A stretch of 64,000 nt of DNA. It comes from Limnephilus marmoratus (Eukaryota; Arthropoda; Insecta; Trichoptera; Limnephilidae). Location: contig OU862915.1 of NCBI GenBank assembly GCA_917880885.1, forward strand, positions 38,696,676 to 38,760,675, read 5' to 3'. The notes below the pieces were generated by a model that saw nothing but the letters and a program-made list of their open reading frames with translations, had not been told where the DNA came from and did no database searches. Below, piece after piece: positions 53,566-62,834 of this stretch; the first letter of the stretch is position 1, and each line of letters opens with the position of its first letter. The translations under genes and the position numbers were made by a program.

Positions 53566-54282
53566 AGGGTGCCGAAAATAAGGAGTATGTTAACTATATA
53601 CCTGGCAATTGAAATTTGGTCATTACACATTTCCAAAGCCAATTTAAGCAAAGACGGTGATACACGGTTTCTCACAAAGGCAAAAAATTTTGGCATGTTT
53701 TCACAACGTCAATACATTTGAAACCACTTTATTTTAAAAGGAACATTGTTTTACCGGCTTCTCGAGGAGAATATTATAAGATAAATGTTTTTCGAATAAC
53801 TTTACATGATAAGATTTGAAGCCAAACTTAAAGGTACAGATTCGAAGTGTTTTATGTAAGGGTTACCTCTAAGCTGAGAGTAACACAAACAACCCTATCT
53901 TACATCATAAAATCCACTTCACCTAAATCAGCCCTCCTATCTCTCTGGTAAGTATATCTTGTTTGTGCGAAAATCTATGAAGCAGAACGCCAATCGATAC
54001 ACCGTCAAAATAAGCACAAATAGAAAATAAGACCAAGTAGCAACATAAGCTTTAAATATAAGCGTAAGCCAACATATTTAACATCCTTGTTGGCTAAGTG
54101 GCTCCTACTTAATATTGACAGTTAACCATCAATCTAGCTTGTGAACGGTGCTCGCCACACCCCATTGCGTGTTCATGTTAACACATATTGCTGTAGGTAA
54201 AGGTATACAACACACGTGATGTATATTGCATAATAGCTTGTGTCGCTCTCCATAGGGAGAAAAAAAAAATGGCCTTATTTTT
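53566..54282. other. Unassigned sequence
   Basis: Nothing recognised. Confidence 0.4.
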
Positions 54283-54851
54283 AAACGCCCGGGGTCTCAA
54301 AAGTTTCGTATGATCTGTAGCTATTCGAAAACGTAAAACTAAATGAAATTATTGTTCACTATTAGCCCGCTAAAATGGCCGGAAGTTTAGAAAAAAAAAT
54401 AGATTTCGTGATTTGGAACAAAAATAAAACAATGGGTTCATATTTTATGTTTTGTACCAAACTTAATTTTTATTCCATAACTGCAATACAAAGAACGCAA
54501 AAAAAAAATTTTTAGAAACATATGTGATGTGTTTGTTAAAAATTTAAAAGGGGAAAATAACACTTTTTCTGAATAAAATCAGTATCCTTGTGACTTACTT
54601 GTATTCATAAACTTGATTTTTTTCTTCATTTTCGTCAGCTATAAGCATTTTTTAATAACAAACTAACGTTAAAAGGTAAAATTATTGAAAATAAAAAAAT
54701 AATAAAATTTTCATTATTTTTTTTAGGTTTGTTTTATGACTTTCTAAGAAACTAAGCATTTTAGCGGGCTAATAACCATTTTTTTTTAAATAAATTTAAA
54801 TGCAGTTCTCATTTTCTTTGTAAGACGCAACTTTTGAGACCCCGGGCGTTT
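54283..54851. mobile_element. MITE R (inverted ends with inner inverted block)
   Basis: Left end AAACGCCCGGGGTCTCAAAA, right end (complement) AAACGCCCGGGGTCTCAAAA: about 23 bp nearly perfect. A second inverted pair lies inside: ACTATTAGCCCGCTAAAATG (about 54359) against the complement of CATTTTAGCGGGCTAATAAC (about 54757). The target duplication is unclear. Non-coding. Confidence 0.7.
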
Positions 54852-55034
54852 CTGAATTCAAAAGTTGAAATAATTGACACACCCTATTGCATAACCACGC
54901 GATACAATATATCGAACACTAAACATAATGTATAGTAATTTGTGACTCTGTCCACTATATGCCGTTTTTTTTTAAATTACTGCAAAAACATCTAAAATTT
55001 TGAATTTAAAATTTAAGACTATCTCCACACATCA

Positions 55035-55200
55035 TTTTGGGGAGCAAGTGTGGGTACCGCTGCCCGGGAAACCGTTTGTAGGATAACCAACACCCCCTGC
55101 CATAGGTCACCCCAATTGGTTAGCTACGTTTGGTGACATAGCAAGGGCGCAGGGGTGACCGGCTTCATGGGGTGAGGTTCATGCAAGACTCGGCGGCGTA
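55035..55200 (+). mobile_element. SINE A copy 9, 5' part
   Basis: TGTGGGTACCGCTGCCCGGG, GGATAACCAACACCCCCTGC, CACCCCAATTGGTTAGCTAC, then truncated at about 55200. The 3' part of a plus-strand SINE A resumes at 56052 after two further insertions. Confidence 0.7.
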
Positions 55201-55204
55201 TTTT

Positions 55205-55331
55205 TTTATTTATTTTTTTTAGCTCCACACAGTATGGGGATAATTATTTCAGTCGAGGCCTATCGCATCTCATGGAATGCTATGTGGAGAACCTTTTTCA
55301 GGAAAGGAAGGAGAGGAAGTTATGGGAAGGG
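55205..55331 (-). mobile_element. LINE K / SINE A tail, minus strand
   Basis: On the plus strand TTTAGCTCCACACAGTATGG, GTCGAGGCCTATCGCATCTC, TGCTATGTGGAGAACC and GGAAAGGAAGGAGAGGAAGT: the terminus and C/T-rich part in reverse, inserted into the SINE A of 55035. Confidence 0.65.
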
Positions 55332-56041
55332 CTAACTAACTAACTATCATGCCATTTCCCCGCAGGGGTAGGCAGAGAGGACGGACCGCCAAACAACTCG
55401 GTCTTGGCACGCACTCCTTGCCTCGTTCACATTCATACATCGTCTCATACATGCTCTTCTATTATACTGACTTTTCTATTACTCTAACAAGGATCTGATT
55501 CACTTGGTCGTGCCATGTCTTTCTCGGGCTTCCTTTACTTCTACCATTCACATTTGCTTCGTATATTCACCTTACACTACTTTCCTCGTTCATTCGCTCT
55601 ACATGCCCAAACCATCGGAGCGTTCCTTTCTTGATCCTACTCATCACGCTTTGATCAGTCTTGCATTCTTTGCGGATCTCCACGTTTCTCACACGATCGT
55701 ACATAGTTTTACCACACATACGCCTTAGGGATCTCATTTCTACAGCATTTGGTCTACTTTCATCCTTCCTCTGCTAGTTCCATGCCTCACTACCATTCAT
55801 CGGGGTAGTACCAGTACTCCATTATGGACGGTTAGCGTCGCGTCTTTGGACAGTTTTTTGTTGGTGCCAACGGTTCAGTCCTTCATTAATAGAGTTACCT
55901 GCATTCACCCTTCTTTCAATATCTCTATCAGCCTTCCCACTCTCGTAAACATACTTCACAAATAAACAAACTCATCCACCTGCTCCAAGTATTCATCATT
56001 CACAACTATGTTGGACATTGTTTTCGTACTCTCTCTTTCAA
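55332..56041 (-). mobile_element. RTE1 insertion with 10-bp target duplication
   Basis: Flanked by ATGGGAAGGG at 55322-55331 and again at 56042-56051. 3' tail CTAACTAACTAAC (plus strand), then the complement of the C-G-E-T-A coding end, G-R-R-S-R-G and W-F-G-H regions. At about 710 bp it is 5'-truncated and carries frameshifts. The clean duplication shows the exact edges of an RTE1 integrant. Confidence 0.85.
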
Positions 56042-56051
56042 ATGGGAAGGG

Positions 56052-56240
56052 AAAACGTATAAATCCATCGCTCCCTAACCCTTGTACTTGCTGCACCTAG
56101 ATTCCTCCCCACCCTTCATATCTTTTCCTTTTCAAAATCTCTTCTCCTTCATTTCCTTCAAAGACCCTACACACAGCAGCCCTAAAAATGACGCAAGCCT
56201 GAGGGAAATCTTTTTCCGCCCGGCCTATGTAATATAGAAG
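56052..56240 (+). mobile_element. SINE A copy 9, 3' part
   Basis: AAATCCATCGCTCCCTAACC, AGATTCCTCCCCACCCTTCA, CACACAGCAGCCC and the reduced tail CTGAGGGAAATCTTTTTCCG. Continues the SINE A interrupted at 55200. Confidence 0.65.
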
Positions 56241-56457
56241 AAAACACAGGTGACTTTCTGGTAAATAATTTCCCTCATCTTTGGTAATGCTATATGCTTG
56301 GTTTTTTTTTTCAGGAAACGAGGTATTGAAATTATTTATTATACCATCACAACACAAGCAACATTTTCAGCTTTCTGTGGTGGTAGTAGGATATTTTCAA
56401 ACATTGTTGGGTTATTCGTAACCCGCGAATGTTTCTTTCTTTTAATTCAATAAAAAA

Positions 56458-56490
56458 AATATATATATATATATATATTTTTTTTTTTTT
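56458..56490. repeat. TA dinucleotide run and T run
   Basis: Ten or so TA units followed by a run of T. Confidence 0.9.
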
Positions 56491-56514
56491 AATTATTGAA
56501 AAGGGTATTGAAAC

Positions 56515-56825
56515 TGTGAACTGTTGTAGGAGGGAGAACACACAGATGCTGACAAATCATTCCTCAGCCGAACTGTTTTAATCGTATTGGCGACCGTTAC
56601 TCGTATAACAAATGTCAACCGTGTACAAATTGAATGTTATATGCACGTTTAGTGTGTTTCCCAAATGTAAACAAGTGCCGAAGTTATCAAGGACTCTAGT
56701 TCCTTAGAAAACAATCGAATACCGGTAGAACAAGGCCATCCCACTTAAATTCAAATACTGCAAACCTTTTGTTAAGATGGAAAAGAAAATCTACCAAAAG
56801 GACCGCCCGTTTCCGTAAAGTATTA
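56515..56825 (-). mobile_element. LINE K fragment
   Basis: Corresponds to 49560-49880: GTTGTAGGAGGGAGAACACA, CAAATCATTCCTCAGCCGA, ACAAATGTCAACCGTGTACA, AATACCGGTAGAACAAGG, AGGACCGCCCGTTTCCG. Indels and substitutions throughout. Confidence 0.75.
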
Positions 56826-56989
56826 AAAAGTTTTCTGAAATCATGTGAATGAAATAAGTCAAATATATCAAAATTGTTTTTACTTTTTAGGAATTCTATA
56901 TTAATTGAAAATTGTAACTTTATATAAGAAAAGAAATGTATTCATAAACCCAATACTTTCGAAAACAATCGCGGCTTGACCGGGGCAGT

Positions 56990-57310
56990 GCCCGGGTTGA
57001 CGGGGTGAGGTTTATCGATGTCTTGGAGGCAAATGCGTTTGCTCACCTAATGCGTTGCGGGCCGGATCGGGAGAGACTGGTTGAGGGAGACCTTTTGTTC
57101 TTTGATTCTCTCCCTCCTTCTGAAAACATCCCTCCTGATGGGAGGGATGTTTTCATACGTCTGTCACTCCTGGACACACTGACCCTCAGATACATACTCA
57201 CCCCTATTTCCTTTTGTTCTTCCCAGAACAACCTTTACATCCTTTCCATGAAATAACCCTCCACACAGCATCCCCAAAGATGACAACGCCCCCTGATGGA
57301 TTTTTTCCTA
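56990..57310 (+). mobile_element. SINE A copy 10, with a palindromic rearrangement
   Basis: GTGCCCGGGTTGACGGGGTG, GGGCCGGATCGGGAGAGACT, GTCACTCCTGGACACACTGA, CATCCCCAAAGATGACAACG. Between 57109 and 57155 the usual CCATCGCCTTGCACCGCAGT stretch is replaced by an inverted repeat (listed separately). Confidence 0.8.
57121..57155. repeat. Perfect 15-bp inverted repeat inside SINE A
   Basis: TGAAAACATCCCTCC (57121-57135), a 5-nt loop, GGAGGGATGTTTTCA (57141-57155). The right arm matches the family sequence GGGAGGGATG; the left arm is new, as if copied from the right arm on the other strand. Confidence 0.9.
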
Positions 57311-57391
57311 ATGATGAGAATAATTTTTAGATGAGATACGAAGCAAAAAATGCAATTAACCTCATTTTTCCTGCGACGCTCTAACGCCACA

Positions 57392-57660
57392 ATTTGGGAG
57401 GCGGGAATAGGTACCGCCGCCAAGGGAACCATTTATTGGATAATCTACACCTCTGCCATAGGTTACTACGTTTGGTGACTTAGCAGGGGTGCTCGGGTTC
57501 ATGGGGGGAGATTTGTCTGGATCTGGCGGCGGATGACCTGGACACACTGAACCCTAGATTCCTATCACCCCTCTCACCTTTTCCCTCCCAAAGATGACAT
57601 AGGCCTTGTTGGAAATTATTTTTCTCAGGGCTTCCTGTGTGGGGCTAATCTAAAAAAAAA
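57392..57660 (+). mobile_element. SINE A copy 11
   Basis: Intact-looking head (AATTTGGGAGGCGGGAATAG, GTACCGCCGCC) and ATTTATTGGATAATC; the middle is shortened; tail CTCAGGGCTTCCTGTGTGGG, GCTAATCTAAAAAA. Confidence 0.8.
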
Positions 57661-57872
57661 TACGCCAAGCCACTAGAAACTACGGAATAAGTCCTCGCGC
57701 ACTGCTACTAACGTGATAACAGTGGAACACGTTACGACGAGATATAAGATACACAATAGCGCCTCTATGACTTATTCGTGATTTAGTATGTCACTAAATT
57801 CGTAAACGTAATACCCATTGTTTTGTTCATACGAACAACTTAAACAATTTAATGTCACAAATAATTTGCGTT

Positions 57873-58271
57873 TCATTCCGAAGTGGATACATTTAACACT
57901 GCTGCGTGTATTTTCACATATATTCCAACGGATTTAAGTACGCAATCTTTCCATTGACAAAGATCTGCCTTGGAGTTATCTTTACAAGCAGACTCCTTGC
58001 TAGAGAAGTAATCACTCCCGTTCCCTAATCCTTCTGAGTTATTCCTGCAAAGGACCTTTATAGTCTCATTGTTACAGGAATAAATGCCAACAGACACGTG
58101 TAGAAATTGGTGCGAATTATAATTCTTAAAGCTTTTACAGTCATTATTCGGATTTTCAGAGGATTTTTCATTAAATAGATTTTTTATAAAGATTTGATTT
58201 GAGATATTTATCCTAAGCGTTTGCTTTGAACATAATATTATTTCATATTCATTTCTTAAATAAAGGCAACC
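57873..58271 (-). CDS. Cysteine-rich open frame, possible exon (unidentified)
   Basis: A 132-codon open frame after a stop at 58272-58274, ending in TAA at 57873. It has seven cysteines, including C-K-D-N-S-K-A-D-L-C-Q-W-K-D-C-V-L-K-S-V-G-I. The C-x(4)-C-V-L-K-x2-G-I pattern recalls the helix around the second and third cysteines of insect odorant-binding proteins, which normally have C-x(3)-C, so the match is imperfect. There is no start with a signal peptide and no strong splice acceptor. Unlike most long frames here it does not overlap a mobile element. It may be one exon of a secreted protein or chance. Confidence 0.25.
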   Translation of the reverse strand, partial: GCLYLRNEYEIILCSKQTLRINISNQIFIKNLFNEKSSENPNNDCKSFKNYNSHQFLHVSVGIYSCNNETIKVLCRNNSEGLGNGSDYFSSKESACKDNSKADLCQWKDCVLKSVGIYVKIHAAVLNVSTSE

Positions 58272-58444
58272 TTATTTATTTATTGCTATCTAGGGATTAG
58301 TACGAACGTAACCCAATTCAAATAATACTAAAGTAATATAAGTGTAATGTAGGGACACTGACAATTCTTGGTTGAATTCCATTTTAACAGAAATTTTATG
58401 TGAAACACTAGCATATATTGAATCATTTGGCGGGTACGAGATAA

Positions 58445-58640
58445 GCCGCCATAGCTCAGTGGTCAGAGCAATCGACCGGCAATCGAGAGGACACGGGTTC
58501 AAGTCCCGTTGGCGTCATGTATCTTTTCTCGGAAGATTTTTCAATGTGGATGAGTGTTTCAGGCTGATAATTATTGCTTATAATAATTGTTACCCTTTGT
58601 GCTATGCATAAAAAATCTTGTCTTAAAAACGTTAGTTTTA
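58445..58640 (+). mobile_element. SINE D, tRNA-derived
   Basis: 58445-58516 folds as a tRNA: acceptor GCCGCCA/TGGCGTC (one mismatch), D-arm GCTC/GAGC, anticodon stem TCGA/TCGA with a loop CCGGCAA lacking U33, T-arm ACGGG/CCCGT. The body (ATGTATCTTTTCTCGGAAGA, GATGAGTGTTTCAGGCTGAT) and the AAAAAATCTTG end recur twice at 61736-61985, which shows it to be a SINE and not a tRNA gene. Confidence 0.75.
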
Positions 58641-58736
58641 CAATTAAAAATAATAAGAAATTTTATGGTTTTTTTCCAAATTTTTAAATTTTTGGCCATT
58701 GCCATCTTTTTGAAGTAATTTTTTTTACGCACGCTT

Positions 58737-58925
58737 GATTTGGGGAGTAAACTGGTGAATGCGTGACGAGAGCGTTACGAAAAGTGTGATCGGGTGAGGC
58801 GAACGGTCGGGCCTTTATGCTCGCTTGACATGGGGAGTAAGCTGGTGAATGTGATCGGGCGAGGCGAACGGTCGGGCGAGGCGAACGGTCGGGCGAGGTG
58901 AACGGTCGGGCGAGGCGAACGTAAG
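58737..58925 (+). repeat. GC-rich minisatellite, 17-bp unit
   Basis: Unit GGGCGAGGCGAACGGTC, about 3.8 copies at 58858-58920 and single related units upstream. A larger unit (GCTTGAyaTGGGGAGTAA, ACTGGTGAATG, then the 17-bp units) is itself duplicated (58735 and 58823). Confidence 0.85.
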
Positions 58926-58987
58926 TTGAGAGGGAGATATAAGTTAATAAAGTTTTACTTCAGTCGTATGGTCTAAAGCACACTGGT

Positions 58988-59905
58988 TTTTTTTTATGTG
59001 AATACCTCACAAGAGACCCAGCTGCTTCCGTCTGGAGCCAGAGAGAGACAATAGACAGAGTTAGACAATGCCATCCCCAATCGGGGTGTATTATAATTTG
59101 CAATCATGGGGTTTGTAAGTCCCACAAGCTCTCTGAGATCAATGCTCAGAACTATATTATTGATTAATTAATCAAACTTTGTGCGAAATCACAAATAATG
59201 GCGATCCGACACACATATTCTCAATGAAAAATCAGTTCCACTTACCTTGATTATCGATTTCTGCTATATCAGAGGCCTCCGCAAGATATTCCATCCACAC
59301 TTGAATCAATTTCCGTAATTTTCGTAACTTGAAACCCGCACATAAAGCCAGTTGTCAAACTTTACGCAACCGGAGTTAAATTCAGAATGATCCGCAAAAA
59401 ATTTCAAACCACGGAATCATGAGTCATTTTTTCACAGGATATAGTAACACCTGATTCACTTCAAACTGCATTAGTCTTTCAGAACTACAAGCGGGCGACA
59501 TCTTTGTTTCATTGTAGTTAATGTTATGCTGCATATAATTAGTTCATAAAATTAGTTCAGTAGTTATTTTTTATGAACTAATTCAAAGAGAGTGCGCCAA
59601 AACCATAAGCAAAGATATTACAATGCATAACCACGAAGTATGTTGTGAGGCTGAAGGTAGAGGGGAGAGAAAAGAGATAAGGAATAGGAAGGTGGGGAAG
59701 TACCTGTCTTTTCAGTTCTAGTCACCAAACACGATTAAAGCCATTTCTAGCAACGTTTCAATTCTGAATGGTACTCTTACACCAGGGCGATACTGATAGT
59801 GTTTACCAATCTCAGTATCGCCGTATACCTGAAAATGTATTATTTTTAATTAATTAATTGCGAAATAACAAATAATTATCAAATAACATTTATTTGCGCC
59901 CTTAA
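58988..59905 (-). mobile_element. SINE C, interrupted by a 540-bp insertion
   Basis: 58988-59092 (3' end to CCCCAATCGGGGTGTA) and 59636-59905 (GTATGTTGTGAGGCTGAAGG to the AT-rich spacer) are the two halves of one SINE C. The insert 59093-59635 is not related to any other family here. It contains a 15-bp inverted pair, AATTAGTTCATAAAA / TTTTATGAACTAATT (about 59538 and 59568). The tRNA-like head is lost. Confidence 0.7.
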
Positions 59906-60875
59906 TAATCAAATGTGCCGTAGCACTCCACAGCACGGCAAATTATTTTGTTTTTTTTATTATTGCGACAGCTGTTTCGGCATTCAAGGTCATTAAAAAA
60001 AAATAATGAAATAATAATGGAAAGAAAATATTTATTTCCCACTTCTTAGTACGTTCACATAATCTTAACAATAAGACATTTAAATAAGCTAATAGCAGTC
60101 ACGTCATTATTAAAGAATTAAGAAAATGTTACCATTAAATATGGAGAAATTATATTCAAATTATCCCACAGATGAGAGAACCCATCGTCACAATTATTTT
60201 CTCAGCAGATCGGTTTTACTGGTAGTAAATCATTTTTGGCACCATGAAAACTAAAATTTAGCGGGGGTAAATAGAATTACTTTTTTACATTAAAATTAAA
60301 TTAAGTTCTATGAATTGAACACAAAAAACAATTAATAAACTGTCAATATTCAATTGTTATGCACGAACAGTCGCTCGCGAAAATGCTTTTTCAAAGGCTT
60401 CAATTTATTTAATTAAAAAATTGCAACAAATTTTTCATTGTGTAACACAAAATATTGGAAAAATGCGGTTCATAGAAACTCCGCTAAATAACCATTCTCC
60501 AATTTAATAAGTTTCCTCGAAAATCTGCTTTATCAAAATCCGAATAAATTCTTCTTCTATAGTATTGTAAATTCAAAATTTTGGTCTCTGGAGTCCAAAC
60601 TGAAACGAAATAATATTTTCCGTGGCTGGGAGTTTAGATTTGAGTTTTGGAAGCACAGACAACAAAATGAGATAAAAATGAATTACTCCGAGTTTATCTT
60701 TAAAAAATGCCAATTTATGCTAAAAATAAATTGATTTATTGTACATATTACGTCATTTTTACGTTGAATTTTAAAGATACAAATTAGTGTCACAATGTAA
60801 TGAGGTGTGATACCAAAGTTTCCGTAGTCGCTCATTCTCGCGAGTTTTCAGTTCTCATTTATAACATGATGAATA
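59906..60875. other. Unassigned AT-rich sequence
   Basis: Nothing recognised. Confidence 0.4.
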
Positions 60876-60879
60876 TCAG

Positions 60880-61440
60880 TTTGGGAGGCCGGTGTTAGTA
60901 GCATCGCCCCTGGAACGTTTATTGGATAACCAACATCTCTGCTATAGCTTACCCCAAGTGGTTCGTTACGTTTGGTGAGCAGGGGTGCCCGGGTTCATGG
61001 GAGTGAGGTTTGTTTAAGTCTTGGCGGTAGATGTGCCTAATCACCTACTGCGTGGTGGATCAGATGGAGAGAAACAGTTTGAGGGAGACCTTTTGAAGTT
61101 TCCGGTCGGACTCTTTTGACCAATTGCCTTACACCGCAGTGAGAGGGATGGATTTATATATCCGTCACTCTTGGACACACTGATCCCCGGATTCCTATCC
61201 AACCCTCATACCTTTTCCTTCCTTTCCCTAAAAAGACCCTCCACACAGCATCCTCAAAATTGTCTTAGGCTCTTAGAGATTTTTTTCCCCAGATCCTTCT
61301 GTGTATATTGTGAAAAAGTACGTTGTCCTCAAATCCAAAATTTAATATATTTGTCCTTCTCAGAAATTCCTTCACAAAAAATATCCTCCACACACCGTCC
61401 CCAAAGATGACATAGGCCCTAAGGGAAATTATTAAAATTA
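60880..61440 (+). mobile_element. SINE A copy 12 plus a second tail
   Basis: 60880-61310 is a long SINE A (TTTGGGAGGCCGGTGTTAGT head to CCACACAGCATCCTCAAAAT, tail decayed). 61340-61440 is a further tail (TCCTCCACACACCGTCCCCA, GATGACATAGGCCC), either a second truncated copy or a LINE K end. Confidence 0.75.
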
Positions 61441-61469
61441 GTAAAAAAGAAAATAAAATACGAACGACG

Positions 61470-61650
61470 ATAGATGGTACTCTTCTGATATACTACTCAA
61501 CCGATATTTGTTGGTATACAGCAACACTTTTAACTACACGACATCTAACTAACTACACTTTTAATATACGTACTACTCAACTGACGTCTGTTGGGATATA
61601 GCATAACTTATTTACTAACTACACTAACGACACCTATTGTAGGATGCTCA
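61470..61650. repeat. Degenerate tandem duplication, period about 80-90 bp
   Basis: TACTACTCAACCGATATTTG ... TAACTACAC and TACTACTCAACTGACGTCTG ... TAACTACAC are two related units. A third, shorter trace may follow at 61640. Confidence 0.6.
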
Positions 61651-61735
61651 AACTACACGCTTAATCTATACACAACACATTCATTCACATAAATCACTTA
61701 AACTTAATATTTTTTATTATTTTTAATTTATAAAC

Positions 61736-61985
61736 TAATGTTTAAGACAAGATTTTTACGCATAGCACAAAGGGTAACAATTATTGTAAGTAATAATTAT
61801 TAGCCTGAAACACTCATCTATATTGAAAAAATCTTCCGAGAAAAGATACATGCCGCCGACGGGACTCGAAGGACGCGGGTTCGAGTCCCGTCGGTGGCAT
61901 GTATCTTTTCTCGGGAGATTTTTTCAATGTACTTAGATGAGTGTTTCAGGCTAATAATTATTACTTATAATAATTGTTTACCATT
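61736..61985. mobile_element. Inverted pair of SINE D (long palindrome)
   Basis: A minus-strand SINE D (61736-61869) abuts a plus-strand SINE D (61877-61985), head to head, with only GGACGCGG between. The inner ends are the T-arm and acceptor (CCGACGGGACTCGAA / TTCGAGTCCCGTCGG). The arms are about 110 to 120 bp with scattered mismatches. The 5' two thirds of the tRNA-like head are missing on both sides. Confidence 0.85.
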
Positions 61986-62039
61986 TCTACCACTTCATGC
62001 TTTGCAGAATAATGCTCATGACACAACGTAATTAAGATA

Positions 62040-62440
62040 CGCCTACCCTTAGTTGATACGAGTACCATAATAAGATACGAGTACCCTTAGGTGTTGAAAT
62101 TCACACAACGTAACATGGCAGCCTCAAAAGTTGCCCAGTCGCACGAGTCCTCACTTTAATCTATTTATAGGGGGTAGGGTCGGGGTAAGCCGGCTTGGTC
62201 CATTAATTTGCATGCTGGAATTTATCACCGGCCGCAACGGTTATCTTCCGCACGGGCTTAGCCCCTAATTGCATGATGGCCGAGGCGGCTGAACGTAAGT
62301 GCAGTGTGTACAGATGCACGGTGCACGTGTAATGAAGTAAGCTTTAAGTAAGTCGGGCGTAACCCGCGTTGCGACCAGTTTGTTTTTCAGAATATAGGGA
62401 ACATGGTACTCTGAAATAAATAAATCATTAAGAAGCACTT
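62040..62440 (+). other. GC-richer region with a possible first coding exon
   Basis: Less AT-rich than its surroundings. At 62273-62278 two adjacent ATG codons (the second with A at -3 and G at +4) begin M-M-A-E-A-A-E, followed at 62295 by GTAAGT, a consensus splice donor. An octamer-like ATTTGCATG lies upstream (62209-62217). Neither a downstream exon nor homology is visible, so this is only a candidate. Confidence 0.3.
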
Positions 62441-62447
62441 CAAAAAA

Positions 62448-62834
62448 ATGGGCGGAGTTTTAAAATCAAACATGCATTTTAATTTTTTTATTATTATAAT
62501 TATTTCGATTAAAAACACTAATTTCGGTTGTGATTCTGTCTGCAACTCTGGTTCAATCATCTACAATACTTGGATTGGCTTTGAATTTAAGGCGGTACAA
62601 AACCCTATTAATTTTTGTTTGCTCAAAACTCACATTTTAATCATTTCCGGCGAATTCGTAACTATAATAACTTTTTTATTCCAACAGAACACTGGGGATG
62701 TAATTTCTTTGTATTTAAGATTAATAAAAACAATACCTTACCAATTATATATTTTACGTACAACGATTTTAAAACTTTATAACCCGTTTTTCAACTATAA
62801 AGTTAGCGGTAAGCACCAAATGTTATTTTTCTAG
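62448..62834 (+). CDS. Hydrophobic 128-codon frame, unidentified
   Basis: Starts M-G-G-V-L-K-S-N, with a hydrophobic stretch F-N-F-F-I-I-I-I-I-I-S-I at residues 12-23 and another, L-I-I-S-G-E-F-V-T-I-I-T-F-L-F, near residues 64-78. A block Q-N-P-I-N-F followed by T-I-I-T-F-L-F-Q-Q is faintly like the last transmembrane segment of insect gustatory receptors (usually T-Y-L-V-I-L-x-Q-F), but the key residues do not line up well. AT-rich composition alone can give such frames. No upstream promoter or splice signals were identified. Confidence 0.2.
   Translation: MGGVLKSNMHFNFFIIIIISIKNTNFGCDSVCNSGSIIYNTWIGFEFKAVQNPINFCLLKTHILIISGEFVTIITFLFQQNTGDVISLYLRLIKTIPYQLYILRTTILKLYNPFFNYKVSGKHQMLFF

Noticed and set aside
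55504..55728. 74-codon plus frame
   Set aside because: Antisense of the RTE1 copy at 55332-56041.
58445..58516. Functional alanine-type tRNA gene
   Set aside because: The anticodon loop lacks U33, a GGC anticodon is not expected in eukaryotes, and the flanking sequence recurs with the head as a SINE at 61.8 kb.
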